A stretch of DNA of 64,000 bases from Leifsonia aquatica (GCF_014190775.1 NZ_JACHVP010000004.1:62001-126000), one strand, 5' to 3'; shown: positions 54,120-63,459, numbered from the stretch's first letter. Notes: a model not told the origin generated them from the letters alone. Made by a program: numbers and translations.

Positions 54120-54851
54120 ATGGTGACCATGAAGGCGGAGCTCAGCTTCGGAGAGGCCGTCGCCCGTCTGAGCCAGGCGCAGAAGAGCAAGCGCGGTGTC
54201 TCGCTGTACTCCCGGTTCGTCAACCGTCCGCTGGGCCGCGTGCTGGCCGCCGCCGCCTACCGCCTCGGAGCGACCCCGAATCAGGTGACCGCCGCCTCCG
54301 CGATCGTGACGGCGATCGGCCTGGCGGTCGTCATCGTGGCCGGTCCCGGCCCCCTCGCGGGCATCCTGGGAGCCGCATTTCTCGTCCTCGGATTCGCCCT
54401 GGACTCCGCAGACGGGCAGGTCGCGCGCCTCACCGGCCGCAGCTCCCCCGCCGGCGAATGGCTGGATCACGTGGTCGACGCCGGCAAGATCGTCGCCGTC
54501 CACGCCACCGTGCTCGTCGTCGCCTTCCGGTTCGGCGTCGCCGGTGCGGGATGGCTCTGGGTGCCCCTCGCCTTCCAGGTCGTCGCCATCGTGACCTTCG
54601 CCGGGGGCGTGCTCATCGACCTCCTGAAGCGGGCGTCGTCGACCGTGGATGCGCCCCGGGCTCCGTCCACTCTGCGCGCGCTGGCTCTGCTACCGGCCGA
54701 CTACGGGATCCTGGCGCTCTCGTTCCTGCTGTGGTGGTGGGCGCCGCTGTTCCTGACCGTGTACACCCTGCTCTTCGCCGCGAACACGGTGATCGCCGTG
54801 CTGCTCGTCGTCAAATGGTTCCGGGAGCTGAGTCGTCCGGCAGCCCTCTGA
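54120..54851 (+). CDS. CDP-alcohol phosphatidyltransferase family protein
   Basis: 243 residues with about six membrane segments and the complete motif DSADGQVARLTGRSSPAGEW followed by LDHVVD, i.e. D..DG..AR(x8)G...D...D. It transfers a phospho-alcohol from a CDP-linked donor to an acceptor. In this locus, a phosphoglycosyl or polyol-phosphate role is as likely as phospholipid synthesis. Alternative starts lie at 54123 and 54129. It overlaps the convergent flippase gene by 41 bp. Confidence 0.85.
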   Translation: MVTMKAELSFGEAVARLSQAQKSKRGVSLYSRFVNRPLGRVLAAAAYRLGATPNQVTAASAIVTAIGLAVVIVAGPGPLAGILGAAFLVLGFALDSADGQVARLTGRSSPAGEWLDHVVDAGKIVAVHATVLVVAFRFGVAGAGWLWVPLAFQVVAIVTFAGGVLIDLLKRASSTVDAPRAPSTLRALALLPADYGILALSFLLWWWAPLFLTVYTLLFAANTVIAVLLVVKWFRELSRPAAL

Positions 54852-56136
54852 CCGGACTGTCGGCCTCCGAGAGCTCGACCTCCTCCTGCGCCGCCTCGGC
54901 CGCCGCGGGCCCGAGCTCGGACAGCTCGCCGCGCCGGTGCCGCCGGTAGAGCACGGTCGCGGGCACGATGAAGGCGATGGGCGCGACGACGGCGGCCGTC
55001 AGGAAGCCGGCGGCGAGGCTCGCATCCACTCCGCCCAGCAGATAGCCGATGGTGAACGCGCTCAGGCTCGCGAAGACGAGGCAGGCGCGGCCGACGGTCA
55101 CGATCGCCTGATGGCCGAGCAGGCGCATGACGATCGCGTGGATGCCCGCCCATCCCGAGCTCAGCGTCGCGGCCCCGACGATCGTGAGGCCGATCACGAG
55201 CGGTCCGTTCGCGACGCCGCGCAGCTCGAAACCGCTCGCCGCCACCACGCCGACGAGCACACCGACGCCCCCGACGGCGACGAGACCGAGAGTCCGGGCC
55301 AGCCGTGTCCCCTGGTGGATGAGACTCTCGGTGCTCGCGTACGTTCCGCGCGTCGCGCCGTCCGCGATCAGGTTGGTCGTGCTCGCGGCGAAGACGAGGT
55401 TCAGCGGGCCGAGGAGGGTCTGCGCGAAGCGCACGCCGCCGATCAGTGCGGACGATCCGAGGGCGCCGAGCACCAGCAGGGGCAGCGTCGAGTTGAACTG
55501 GCCGATGGCGAAGTCGGCGAGCTGAAGGGACGCCGGCCCGATGTACTCGCGCAGCGGCGTCACCTTCCGCGGGCGCGGAAGGCGGATGAGCATGAGCACG
55601 ACCGGGACGGCGAGCGCCAGACCGAGGTACGACTGGTAGATCACCGCGTCCGGGCGGGTGATCAGGATGAGCGGGGAGAGAGCGACCGACACGAGACGGA
55701 TCCCGTCGCTGAGCGCGACGTCCCAGCGCCGGTCGAACGACATCGCCCGGTAGCGCAGCCAGTCCTGGAGGATCGGGAAGAGCGCGCCGACGAAGAGCAC
55801 GGCGCTCTCCCACCACGGACCGACCCCGAGGATGACCGCTCCACCCGCGACCACCGCGCCCGCGAGGACCGCGCCCACGATCGCCGTCGAGAACGGAGCG
55901 TGCGCGGCCTTGTCGTGCCGGAACCGGATCAGCGCCGGCTGGAAGAGGAACGACCGGACGAGCCCGACGGTGGTGACCGAGAGCAGGTTGACGAGCGCGA
56001 ACCGGGTGAACTCCTGGGAGTCCATGAAGGCGGCGGCGAAGATCGTCGCGAGCGCACCCGCGGCGCTCGTGAGCACCTGGGAGAGGACGAGCGGCTTGCC
56101 GGCGATCGCCACCGCCGCCCGGAGCACGCGCCTCAT
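54811..56136 (-). CDS. Polysaccharide flippase (Wzx/MATE-like)
   Basis: 441 residues with about twelve hydrophobic segments arranged as in oligosaccharide flippases (LVLSQVLTSAAGALATIFAA, FALVNLLSVTTVGLVRSFLF). An acidic cytoplasmic tail ends the protein. The ATG overlaps the stop of the upstream GT4 gene (ATGA). Proposed to move lipid-linked repeat units across the membrane. Confidence 0.8.
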   Translation of the reverse strand: MRRVLRAAVAIAGKPLVLSQVLTSAAGALATIFAAAFMDSQEFTRFALVNLLSVTTVGLVRSFLFQPALIRFRHDKAAHAPFSTAIVGAVLAGAVVAGGAVILGVGPWWESAVLFVGALFPILQDWLRYRAMSFDRRWDVALSDGIRLVSVALSPLILITRPDAVIYQSYLGLALAVPVVLMLIRLPRPRKVTPLREYIGPASLQLADFAIGQFNSTLPLLVLGALGSSALIGGVRFAQTLLGPLNLVFAASTTNLIADGATRGTYASTESLIHQGTRLARTLGLVAVGGVGVLVGVVAASGFELRGVANGPLVIGLTIVGAATLSSGWAGIHAIVMRLLGHQAIVTVGRACLVFASLSAFTIGYLLGGVDASLAAGFLTAAVVAPIAFIVPATVLYRRHRRGELSELGPAAAEAAQEEVELSEADSPVRGLPDDSAPGTI

Positions 56137-57308
56137 GCGCGGCTCAAGGCGATCGACACCGCGCGTTCGAGGTTCTCGCCCACCCGATCCACGGTGAAGT
56201 CCTCGGGCACGGCGGCCGCCCGCCTCTTGGCCGCGGCGAGCGCCTCCGGCTCGAGCGTCTCGGCGAGCGCACGGGTGAGGCTCGCGACGTCGCGCGGGTC
56301 GATGACGCGCACCGCGGGTGCTGCGGCGAGGATCTCGGCATGGGCGCCGTCGTAGGTCGAGATGAGCACGGGCTTGCCCGCGTTGACGGCCTCGAACCCG
56401 TTCAGGGAGCGGTAGTCCGCCAGGGTCGGGCACACCACGACGTCGGCCGCCGCGTAGTGGGGTCCCGTCGCGGAGTAGGGCACGCGCCCGTGGAAGGCGA
56501 CCTGCTCCGCGATCCCCAGCTCGTCGACCCGCTGCCGCACGGCCTCCAGCTCGGCGCCGCTTCCCACCACATCGAGCACCCACCGGCCGCGTGCGCCGTC
56601 GCCCAGCCCGGCGAGCGCCTCCACCAACTGGAGGATGCCCTTGCGGCGGGTCACGGAGTTGAGGAACAGGAGCCGGGCAGGATCCGCCGGTTCGACCTCC
56701 CATCCCGCGTCGCCCGGTGCCGCGGGCGCGGAGGTCAGGTACGGGCCGACGACCACCCGGTCGTGCCGCACGCCGAGCGTCTCGCGCACGAAGCGCTCTC
56801 CGGCCGCGTTGCTGACGACGACCGCGTCGGCCCGCCGCGCGACGAACCGCTTCACGGCCAGCGCCGCCCGGCTGCCCGGGGCTCCGCGGAACGCCGGATC
56901 GGACTCGATCAGGAGCACGACGCGGCGCCGGGTCAGCCGCGCCGCGACGAAACCCGTGAGCGAGGTCGGGCTGAACTCGATCAGGATGTGCGCGGCCGCG
57001 CGCTCGCGCAGCAGGCGCACGAAGGTGCCGGGCGTGGGGATGCGGTAGACCCCCAGGTACTCGACGTCGCCGACGCGGCGGCGCGACCGCCCCAGCCGGA
57101 TGAACCGCAGCAGGGGGCGCAGGGGCAGTTCGGGGTAGCGCTCCACCGGGAAGTCGCGCCGGACCGGGATCTCGCCGCCCGGGAACCGGCGGACGAACTC
57201 GGCGAACACGTCGCGGAAGTAGATGAGGTCGCCGTCGTACCCGTACGCGCCGGAGACCCAGACGATGCGAGGAGGCTCGCCCGCCTCCGTTCGGTCCTTC
57301 CGCGCCAT
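56133..57308 (-). CDS. Glycosyltransferase family 4
   Basis: 391 residues from the ATG at 57308, preceded by AAGGA. GT-B fold: RIVWVSGAYGYDGDLIYFRD at the start; donor site LFLNSVTRRKGILQLVEAL, GSGAELEAVRQRV and DYRSLNGFEAVNAGKPVLI. Coupled to the flippase gene by ATGA. Confidence 0.88.
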   Translation of the reverse strand: MARKDRTEAGEPPRIVWVSGAYGYDGDLIYFRDVFAEFVRRFPGGEIPVRRDFPVERYPELPLRPLLRFIRLGRSRRRVGDVEYLGVYRIPTPGTFVRLLRERAAAHILIEFSPTSLTGFVAARLTRRRVVLLIESDPAFRGAPGSRAALAVKRFVARRADAVVVSNAAGERFVRETLGVRHDRVVVGPYLTSAPAAPGDAGWEVEPADPARLLFLNSVTRRKGILQLVEALAGLGDGARGRWVLDVVGSGAELEAVRQRVDELGIAEQVAFHGRVPYSATGPHYAAADVVVCPTLADYRSLNGFEAVNAGKPVLISTYDGAHAEILAAAPAVRVIDPRDVASLTRALAETLEPEALAAAKRRAAAVPEDFTVDRVGENLERAVSIALSRA

Positions 57309-57364
57309 CGGGCATCCTTTCGGGTTGTGTGGGAGTCTAACCACGTCAGCCCTACACTGAGAAA

Positions 57365-57940
57365 ATGTCACAGTTTTCGACGCGTCGCCTCGCCGGCTTC
57401 ACCGGCGCCGGATACGACAAGGGGCGGGGGCCCGCCGTCCAAGTGCTCTGGCTGCTCGTCTCCGGGCTCGTGGTCGTGCGATGGTGGTGCCCGGTCCCGG
57501 TGCGCAACGCCATCCTGCGCGCCTTCGGAGCCCGCATCGGGCACGGCGTGCTGATCCGGCACGGCGTGAAGATCCACTGGCCCTGGAAGCTCACCGTGGG
57601 CGACGACTGCTGGATCGGCGAGGGGGCCTGGATCCTGAACCTCGAGCCCGTCACACTCGGCCACGACGTGTGCATCTCGCAGGGGGTGCTGCTGTGCACC
57701 GGCAGCCACGACCGGCGCTCTCCGACCTTCGAGTTCGACAACGCGCCGATCACGGTCGACGACGGCGCGTGGATCGCGGCGCGCGCGACGGTGCTGCGCG
57801 GCAGCCGGATCGGACGCAACGCCGTCGTCGGCGCGACCGCCCTGGTCGCCGGCGACGTGCCCGAGGACGCTCTCATCACCGCGCCGCTCGGCGCTCCGGC
57901 CAACGGCCGCCGACCCCGAACTCCGGTCACGGGAGACTGA
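57365..57940 (+). CDS. WcaF-like sugar O-acetyltransferase
   Basis: 191 residues. A hydrophobic lead (VQVLWLLVSGLVVVRWW) precedes a left-handed beta-helix of hexapeptide repeats (IGHGVLIRHGVKIHWPWKL, GEGAWILNLEPVTLGHDVCI) with catalytic His in TGSHDRR. Closely patterned on WcaF of colanic acid synthesis. Two nt before the next GT4 gene. Confidence 0.9.
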   Translation: MSQFSTRRLAGFTGAGYDKGRGPAVQVLWLLVSGLVVVRWWCPVPVRNAILRAFGARIGHGVLIRHGVKIHWPWKLTVGDDCWIGEGAWILNLEPVTLGHDVCISQGVLLCTGSHDRRSPTFEFDNAPITVDDGAWIAARATVLRGSRIGRNAVVGATALVAGDVPEDALITAPLGAPANGRRPRTPVTGD

Positions 57941-57942
57941 CC

Positions 57943-59100
57943 ATGCGGATCCTCTCGGTGGTCACTCTCGTCAGCCCGACCGGCGAGTACGGCGGCCCGG
58001 TGCGGGTCGCGGTCAACCAGGCCCGCGCGTTGCGCGAGCAGGGGCACGAGGTGACGATCGCCGGGGCGGCACGCGGCTTCGACGGCCCGTTGCCGACCGA
58101 GCTCGACGGAGTCCCGGCGGCCCTCTTCCCGGCACGGACGGTGCTCCCGGGCGTCGGCTTCGCCGGACTCGCCGCGCCGCGGCTGCGGTCGTGGATCGCC
58201 ACCGCCGCGCGCGAGGCCGACGTGGTGCACGTGCACCTGGCCCGCGACCTCGTCACGCTGCCCGCGGCCCGGGCGGTCCAGGCGGCCGGCGTCCCGCTCG
58301 TCGTGCAGACCCACGGGATGATCGACCCCTCCGGCAACCCGCTCGCGCGTCCGCTCGACGCCCTCTGGACGAAGCCGGTGCTGCGGAAGGCGGCGGCCGT
58401 GCTGTTCCTGACGCCCGTGGAGAACGAGGGGCTCCGCGCCGTGGCCGGCGACTCCCTGCGGCTCGTCCCGCTCGGCAACGGGGTGCCGGCCTCCCGAGCC
58501 CGGAAGGACGATGACGGCCTCGAGGTGCTGTACCTGGCCCGGCTCGCTCCGCGCAAACGCCCGGAGGTCTTCGTCGCCGCGGCCGAGCGCGTGGCGGAGC
58601 GATTCCCGGACGTGCGCTTCCGGCTCGTCGGCCCGGACGAGGGACGCGGCGACGAGGTGAACCGTCTCATCGGCTCGGCGACCGCCGACATCCGCTGGGA
58701 GGGGCCGATCGACCCCGCCTCCACCGACGAACGGATGGCGCGCGCCTCGGTCTACGTCCTGCCCGCGGTGGACGAGCCCTACCCGATGAGCGTGCTCGAG
58801 GCGATGGCTGCGGGAGTGCCGGTGATCGTGACCGACACCTGCGGGCTCGCGCCGGCGGTCTCCGAGAGCGGCTCCGGGATCGTGGTCGACGCCCGCCTCG
58901 ACACGCTGACCGACGCGATCACGACCCTCCTGGACGACCCCGAGCGTCGTCGCCGGATGGGTGAGACGGCGCGCCGGACGGCGGAAGAGCGCTTCTCGAT
59001 GTCGGCGATCGCGAGGGATCTCCTCGCGGTCTATCGGCGAGCCGCGGGCGGGGAGCCGGCAGGCGCAGCGCCAGCCGACGTCCCGCGTCCGCTGCCGTAG
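57943..59100 (+). CDS. Glycosyltransferase family 4
   Basis: 385 residues, GT-B. N-terminal TGEYGGPVRVAVNQARALRE; acceptor-side VQTHGMIDPSG; donor-side LYLARLAPRKRPEVFVAAAE and EPYPMSVLEAMAAGVPVIV (E-x7-E motif). Its last 182 bp overlap the 3' end of the convergent polymerase gene. Confidence 0.9.
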   Translation: MRILSVVTLVSPTGEYGGPVRVAVNQARALREQGHEVTIAGAARGFDGPLPTELDGVPAALFPARTVLPGVGFAGLAAPRLRSWIATAAREADVVHVHLARDLVTLPAARAVQAAGVPLVVQTHGMIDPSGNPLARPLDALWTKPVLRKAAAVLFLTPVENEGLRAVAGDSLRLVPLGNGVPASRARKDDDGLEVLYLARLAPRKRPEVFVAAAERVAERFPDVRFRLVGPDEGRGDEVNRLIGSATADIRWEGPIDPASTDERMARASVYVLPAVDEPYPMSVLEAMAAGVPVIVTDTCGLAPAVSESGSGIVVDARLDTLTDAITTLLDDPERRRRMGETARRTAEERFSMSAIARDLLAVYRRAAGGEPAGAAPADVPRPLP

Positions 59101-60559
59101 CATCGCGACCGGCCCGCGCGCTCTGGGCGACGAAGAGGATGCAGGCGACCGCGATCGTGACGGTGCCGGACGCCTGGAGCAGCGAGCCGCGGAGCAGGAT
59201 CAGCATGTAGACGGGGAAGATCGCGCCCACGATCGCCCACAGCCCGTTGTCGGCGAAAGCCGGCACCAGCCGCGTGTCGAAGCGGCGCAGCAGGTAGCCG
59301 AGGGCGAGGAACGCCACGGCCACGACGATCACGCCGCCGTTGACGAGCGCCTCGGCCCAGAGCGGCGCCGACAGGTTGGTGAACGGGTAGCCCCGGTAGT
59401 TGGCGAGCAGGATGCCGGTGTCGACCGGCTTGTCCGCCCAGATCGCGCGCGGCACCCAGAAGAACAGCATCCCGAGCGCCTGCTGCCCGGGGACGACGAG
59501 TCCGTCGTGGACGAACGAGTAGGCGTTGGCGATCTGCCAGAAGGCGTCGTAGTCGGGGCTGCCTTTGTACTCGCCGAAGAAGCCGTCCCAGGTCACGTCC
59601 ACGGTCACCCGCCGGAACGCGTCCGCGATCGGGAAGACGAAGATCAGCCCGGCGATGGCGGCGCCCATGACGATGCGCCGCCTGCGCGCGGTCAGCATCG
59701 CACCCGCGTAGACGATCAGCGCGAACCACACGGTCCCCAGGCTGTACCGGGCGCTGCTCACCGGGTTGACCACGACCAGCAGCAGCACGGTCGCGGCGAG
59801 CAGGATCACGAGGTAGAGCGCGCGATGCCGGTCGGCACGGCGCCGCACGGCGGCCAGGGCTCCCACGCCGACGAGCAACGGGTAGATCGCGAGCGCGTAC
59901 ATGACCGAACGCGTCGCGGGGTCGGGCCACGCGGCCTGCCGTGCGGCGAACGCCGTGTCGCGGCTGCTCAGCAGGGTGCCGACGCCGATCTTGAGGACGA
60001 AGTAGGCCGAGAACACGACGCCGAGGGCGAGCAGGATCAGGGTGCGCGCGCGACTCACCCCCGTGACCCGGTGGCCGGCGCGCTCCGCCCTGAGCGTCCC
60101 GCCCTGGTGGGCGCGCAGGGTGCGCTCGCGCAGCATCGCCGCCAGCCGGCCGAGCTCGTAGCAGAGCAGGCCGATCCAGACGATCACGGCCGTCGGCACG
60201 TCGAGGTCGGGATTCATCCCGGGTGTCGTCGTCGAGAGCAGGCCGCTCCGCATCTGCACGGTGGGGGCGAGCCCCATGAAGATGTACACGAAGAGCCAGA
60301 AGAAGAAGTCGAACAGGCGCGCCTCCCCCGCGACGATGAGCAGCGAGAGCCGTACGCCCGCCCACACGGCGACCCCGATGGTGAGCGTCCACGCCCAGCT
60401 GCGGCCGACGTCCGGCACGTCGACCACGAGCAGCAGCGGGATCACGCCCGCGAAGAACGCGACGAGCACGACACCGCCGATGGCGGCGGCGTGCGCCCGC
60501 CCGGAGTGGCCGTTCCGCTCGGCCATCCGGCCGTCGCGCAGCGGGAACCCGGTGCTCAC
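58919..60559 (-). CDS. Wzy-like exopolysaccharide polymerase
   Basis: 546 residues from a GTG at 60559 (an alternative ATG is at 60526). About twelve membrane segments, a long central loop (VTVDVTWDGFFGEYKGSPDY) and WVPRAIWADKPVDTG, as in O-antigen polymerase-like proteins. The last 60 residues are Arg/Pro/Ser-rich and lie antisense to the GT4 gene; they may be dispensable. Confidence 0.82.
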   Translation of the reverse strand: MSTGFPLRDGRMAERNGHSGRAHAAAIGGVVLVAFFAGVIPLLLVVDVPDVGRSWAWTLTIGVAVWAGVRLSLLIVAGEARLFDFFFWLFVYIFMGLAPTVQMRSGLLSTTTPGMNPDLDVPTAVIVWIGLLCYELGRLAAMLRERTLRAHQGGTLRAERAGHRVTGVSRARTLILLALGVVFSAYFVLKIGVGTLLSSRDTAFAARQAAWPDPATRSVMYALAIYPLLVGVGALAAVRRRADRHRALYLVILLAATVLLLVVVNPVSSARYSLGTVWFALIVYAGAMLTARRRRIVMGAAIAGLIFVFPIADAFRRVTVDVTWDGFFGEYKGSPDYDAFWQIANAYSFVHDGLVVPGQQALGMLFFWVPRAIWADKPVDTGILLANYRGYPFTNLSAPLWAEALVNGGVIVVAVAFLALGYLLRRFDTRLVPAFADNGLWAIVGAIFPVYMLILLRGSLLQASGTVTIAVACILFVAQSARAGRDATAADAGRRLALRLPAPRPRLADRPRGDPSRSPTSRSALPPSGAPSHPSGDDARGRPGGS

Positions 60560-60566
60560 GCGCGCG

Positions 60567-61262
60567 TCACCTGACCGCTGCGGCCACCCGGGCGGCGATC
60601 GCGGCCTGCCCGGCGTCGTTGAGCCGGCCGTCGGAGAACATGCTCGCGTTCAGTGCAGGGGGGTCGAGGAGGCTGACGTAGCTCAGTCCGAGAGTGGTCG
60701 CGGCGGTCTTCACCGCGTTATCCGTGTTGAGAACACTCGCAGACGGGGTGGCGTCGGCGGTGGCGGGGCCGACGGCGATGATCGTCGCGTCCGGGAGCCC
60801 CTGATGCAGGGCCTGGAACGTGTTCGCCACCTGCACGCTCACGTCCGTGTCGCTCGCGGTCTCGTTCCACCCTCCCGAGACCACGACGATCGAGGGCGCC
60901 AGCGCGACGACCTCGGGCACGGCCTCCAGGAAATTCGGGCACGGTGCTGCTCCGCAGGTCCCGGCCGTGAGATACCCGGTGTCCGGGTGGGACAGGTTGA
61001 CCTGCTGCCAGCCGCGCGCCTGCGACACGAGCGAGGGCCACGACGCGTGGCCGGCCTCGGCCACCGACTCGGACCCACCCAGGAAGACCGCGATCGGCTG
61101 ATGGTCGACCGCCTGCAGCACCGGCCACGTGGTGCCCTCCTCGTGCACGGTGTGCGACGAGCGGATGGCGAAACCCGACAGGACGACGGTCACGACGGTG
61201 AGCACGCACAGCCCCACGACCCCGAGCACGCGGGCGACCGAGAGGCGTGGCAGTGAGCGCAT
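60567..61262 (-). CDS. SGNH-hydrolase-like membrane-anchored protein
   Basis: 231 residues. One N-terminal membrane helix (VLGVVGLCVLTVVTVVLSG) is followed by an extracytoplasmic SGNH fold: block I FLGGSESVA, block III SGGWNE and C-terminal block SDGRLNDAG. In the last block the catalytic His expected after DG is replaced by Leu, so activity is doubtful. It may deacetylate or bind the polymer acetylated by the WcaF-like enzyme. It is co-oriented with the polymerase gene 7 bp downstream. Confidence 0.72.
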   Translation of the reverse strand: MRSLPRLSVARVLGVVGLCVLTVVTVVLSGFAIRSSHTVHEEGTTWPVLQAVDHQPIAVFLGGSESVAEAGHASWPSLVSQARGWQQVNLSHPDTGYLTAGTCGAAPCPNFLEAVPEVVALAPSIVVVSGGWNETASDTDVSVQVANTFQALHQGLPDATIIAVGPATADATPSASVLNTDNAVKTAATTLGLSYVSLLDPPALNASMFSDGRLNDAGQAAIAARVAAAVR

Positions 61263-61280
61263 GCCTCGATGATCGCACAC

Positions 61281-61286
61281 TATAAT
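61281..61286 (+). promoter_or_regulatory. Candidate minus-10 element for the wzc-like operon
   Basis: TATAAT in the 133-bp divergent region between the SGNH-like gene and the Wzc-like gene. No convincing minus-35 box at 17 bp. Confidence 0.5.
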
Positions 61287-61395
61287 ACGGAGACGCACCC
61301 GACCCGTGCCTGCCTCGAACCACCGCCGAACAGCGACCCGGGAGCGGATCAGATCGGATCCTGCGCTGGTTCTGCGTTGATTCTGAGGAGGGCAG

Positions 61396-62835
61396 ATGGA
61401 CGGTCGTCGGCTGTTCCGGCTGCTTCTCACACGGTGGATGATCATCGTCGCCGTCGTCGAGCTCGGTGCGCTGGGCGGAGCCGCGTTCACCCTCCTCGCC
61501 ACCCCGAAGTACACCGCGGAGTCCGAGCTGCTCGTGTCGGCGCTCGGCGGGGAGAGCACCACCGACCTCGCTCAGGGCAACAGCTACTCGCAGTCGCAGG
61601 CGCGCAACTTCAGCCTGATCGCGACCCGGAACTCGGTGCTCGACCCCGTCATCTCGACCCTCGGCCTGCACACCACCACGGGGGCGCTCTCCCAGCAGAT
61701 CTCGGTCTCCGTACCGCTCAACACCTCGCTGATCAGCGTGTCCGTGGAGGACACGTCGCCGTCGCGTGCCGCGGCGATCGCCAACGCCGTGGGCGCGAGC
61801 CTGAGCAACGTCGTGTCGAACGTGACGCCGCGCCGTAGCGACGGGACCCTCCCGGTGAGCCTGCAGACCGTGCAGCAGGCGACGGTGCCGCGCGCGCAGT
61901 CCTCGCCCAACGCCTCCGTCTCGATCCTCCTCGGCGCGCTCCTCGGCTTCGTCGTCGCCGTCGCGGTGCTCGTCGGACGCGAACTGGTCGGCGCGAAGGT
62001 CCGCAGCACGGACCAGCTGCGTCAGCTCGGCGACCTCACCATCCTCGGCTCCGTCGCCCAGGACCGGTCGATCACCGGCAACTTCGTCGCACTGGGGAGC
62101 AGCGCGTACTCGCGGCGGGCGGAGGAGTTCCGTCAGCTGCGCACGAGCCTGCGGTTCCTGCAGACCGGCAAGGACCGCAAGGTGTTCGTGGTGACCTCGT
62201 CCGTGCCCGGCGAGGGCAAGAGCGTGACCGCCGCCAACCTGGCCGCGGTACTGGCGGCCTCCGGTTCGTCGGTGTGCCTCGTCGAGGCGGACCTGCGGAG
62301 GCCGTCGCTCGGCGCCTACCTCGACCTCGAGGACAGCGTGGGGCTGACCAGTGTGCTCGCGGGCGACGTCGGCGTCGACGACGCGATGCAGACCTGGGGG
62401 TCCGACGGGCTGCGCGTGCTGCTCGCCGGCCAGATCCCGCCGAACCCGAGCGAGCTCCTCAGCTCGCTCGCGGCCGAAGAGCTCTTCGTCGTGCTGAGCG
62501 ACCGCTTCGACACCGTGATCGTCGACTGCCCGCCACTGCTGCCCGTGACCGACGCCGCGATCATCGCCCGATACTTCGACGGCGCCATCATGGTCGTCGG
62601 GTGCGGGACGGTCCAGGTGCGGGAGTTCCGCCGCTCGCTGGAGATGCTGGATGCGGCGGGCGTGCCGCTGCTCGGGGTCATCGCCAACCGCACGCCGGCG
62701 GACGCCGAGTCGAAGTACCAGCGCGCCTACACCAGCACCGAGCGCTCGACGACTCCGGAGAGCGCACCGGAGCCCACCGGCGAGCCGGAGAGCCGCCTCC
62801 GCCGGGAGCCCAGCGACGCCGATGCCCGACGCTGA
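61396..62835 (+). CDS. Wzc-like chain-length regulator with tyrosine-kinase-type ATPase domain
   Basis: 479 residues. A Wzz domain with membrane segments at about 15-35 and 172-192 flanks an extracytoplasmic region. A cytoplasmic BY-kinase domain follows: Walker A SSVPGEGKS (about 268-276), A' VCLVEADLRRP and B VIVDCPP. The C-terminus has only two visible tyrosines (KYQRAYTS) instead of a long Tyr cluster. It controls polymer length and export with the adjacent phosphatase. GAGGAGGGC precedes the ATG. Confidence 0.92.
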   Translation: MDGRRLFRLLLTRWMIIVAVVELGALGGAAFTLLATPKYTAESELLVSALGGESTTDLAQGNSYSQSQARNFSLIATRNSVLDPVISTLGLHTTTGALSQQISVSVPLNTSLISVSVEDTSPSRAAAIANAVGASLSNVVSNVTPRRSDGTLPVSLQTVQQATVPRAQSSPNASVSILLGALLGFVVAVAVLVGRELVGAKVRSTDQLRQLGDLTILGSVAQDRSITGNFVALGSSAYSRRAEEFRQLRTSLRFLQTGKDRKVFVVTSSVPGEGKSVTAANLAAVLAASGSSVCLVEADLRRPSLGAYLDLEDSVGLTSVLAGDVGVDDAMQTWGSDGLRVLLAGQIPPNPSELLSSLAAEELFVVLSDRFDTVIVDCPPLLPVTDAAIIARYFDGAIMVVGCGTVQVREFRRSLEMLDAAGVPLLGVIANRTPADAESKYQRAYTSTERSTTPESAPEPTGEPESRLRREPSDADARR

Positions 62836-63430
62836 CAGCGCGACGATCCTCGTCGTCTGCACCGGCAACATCTGCCGCTCCCCGTACCTGGAGTTCGTGC
62901 TGCGCGAGGCGCTGGCGGAGGTCGGAGCAGACGACGTCGCCGTGCATTCGGCCGGGACCCGCGCCGTCGTCGGCAGCCCCATCGCCGACGAGATGGGCGA
63001 GCTGCTCGCCGGGGACGGCATCGATGCGGGCTCCTTCCGGGCCCGCCAGCTGACCCGCGACCTGATCGAGGGCGCCGACCTCGTCCTGACGGCCGACCGT
63101 GGTCACCGCAAGGACGTGCTGCAGCTCGATCCCCGTGCGCTGAACCGCACGTTCACCATCCGTCAGTTCGCCCGGCTCGTCCCGATCGCCGCCGGCCTCC
63201 CCGATCCGCGGCACCGAGCCGACGGCTCCGCCCGCGACCGTCTCGATCGCCTGATCGAGCGATGCAGCGCAGCCCGAGCGCACACCCCGCCGGTCGGGCA
63301 GGACGACGATGTGGCGGACCCGTGGGGTCTGACACAGGACGACTACGAGCGCGCCGCCGGGCAGCTCGGGCCGGCCGCCCGCGTGGTCGCCGACGCACTG
63401 AGGGCGCGCGCCGCCCGGCCTCAGCCGTAG
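62822..63430 (+). CDS. Low-molecular-weight protein-tyrosine phosphatase (Wzb-like)
   Basis: 202 residues. The phosphate-binding loop VCTGNICRS has the nucleophile Cys (about 13) and Arg (about 19), and the general-acid Asp is in GLPDPRH. The C-terminal extension (about 145-202) is longer than in classical 150-residue LMW-PTPs. It overlaps the kinase gene by 14 bp, as expected for a kinase-phosphatase pair. Confidence 0.9.
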   Translation: MPDADSATILVVCTGNICRSPYLEFVLREALAEVGADDVAVHSAGTRAVVGSPIADEMGELLAGDGIDAGSFRARQLTRDLIEGADLVLTADRGHRKDVLQLDPRALNRTFTIRQFARLVPIAAGLPDPRHRADGSARDRLDRLIERCSAARAHTPPVGQDDDVADPWGLTQDDYERAAGQLGPAARVVADALRARAARPQP

Positions 63431-63459
63431 CGACGCGCGCCCTCAGGTTCGCAGCGGGA

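Noticed and set aside
56133-57315. Upstream part of an 834-codon frame continuous with the flippase gene
   Set aside because: The part upstream of 56136 is antisense-like shadow of the GT4 gene; the flippase starts at 56136 with an ATGA overlap.
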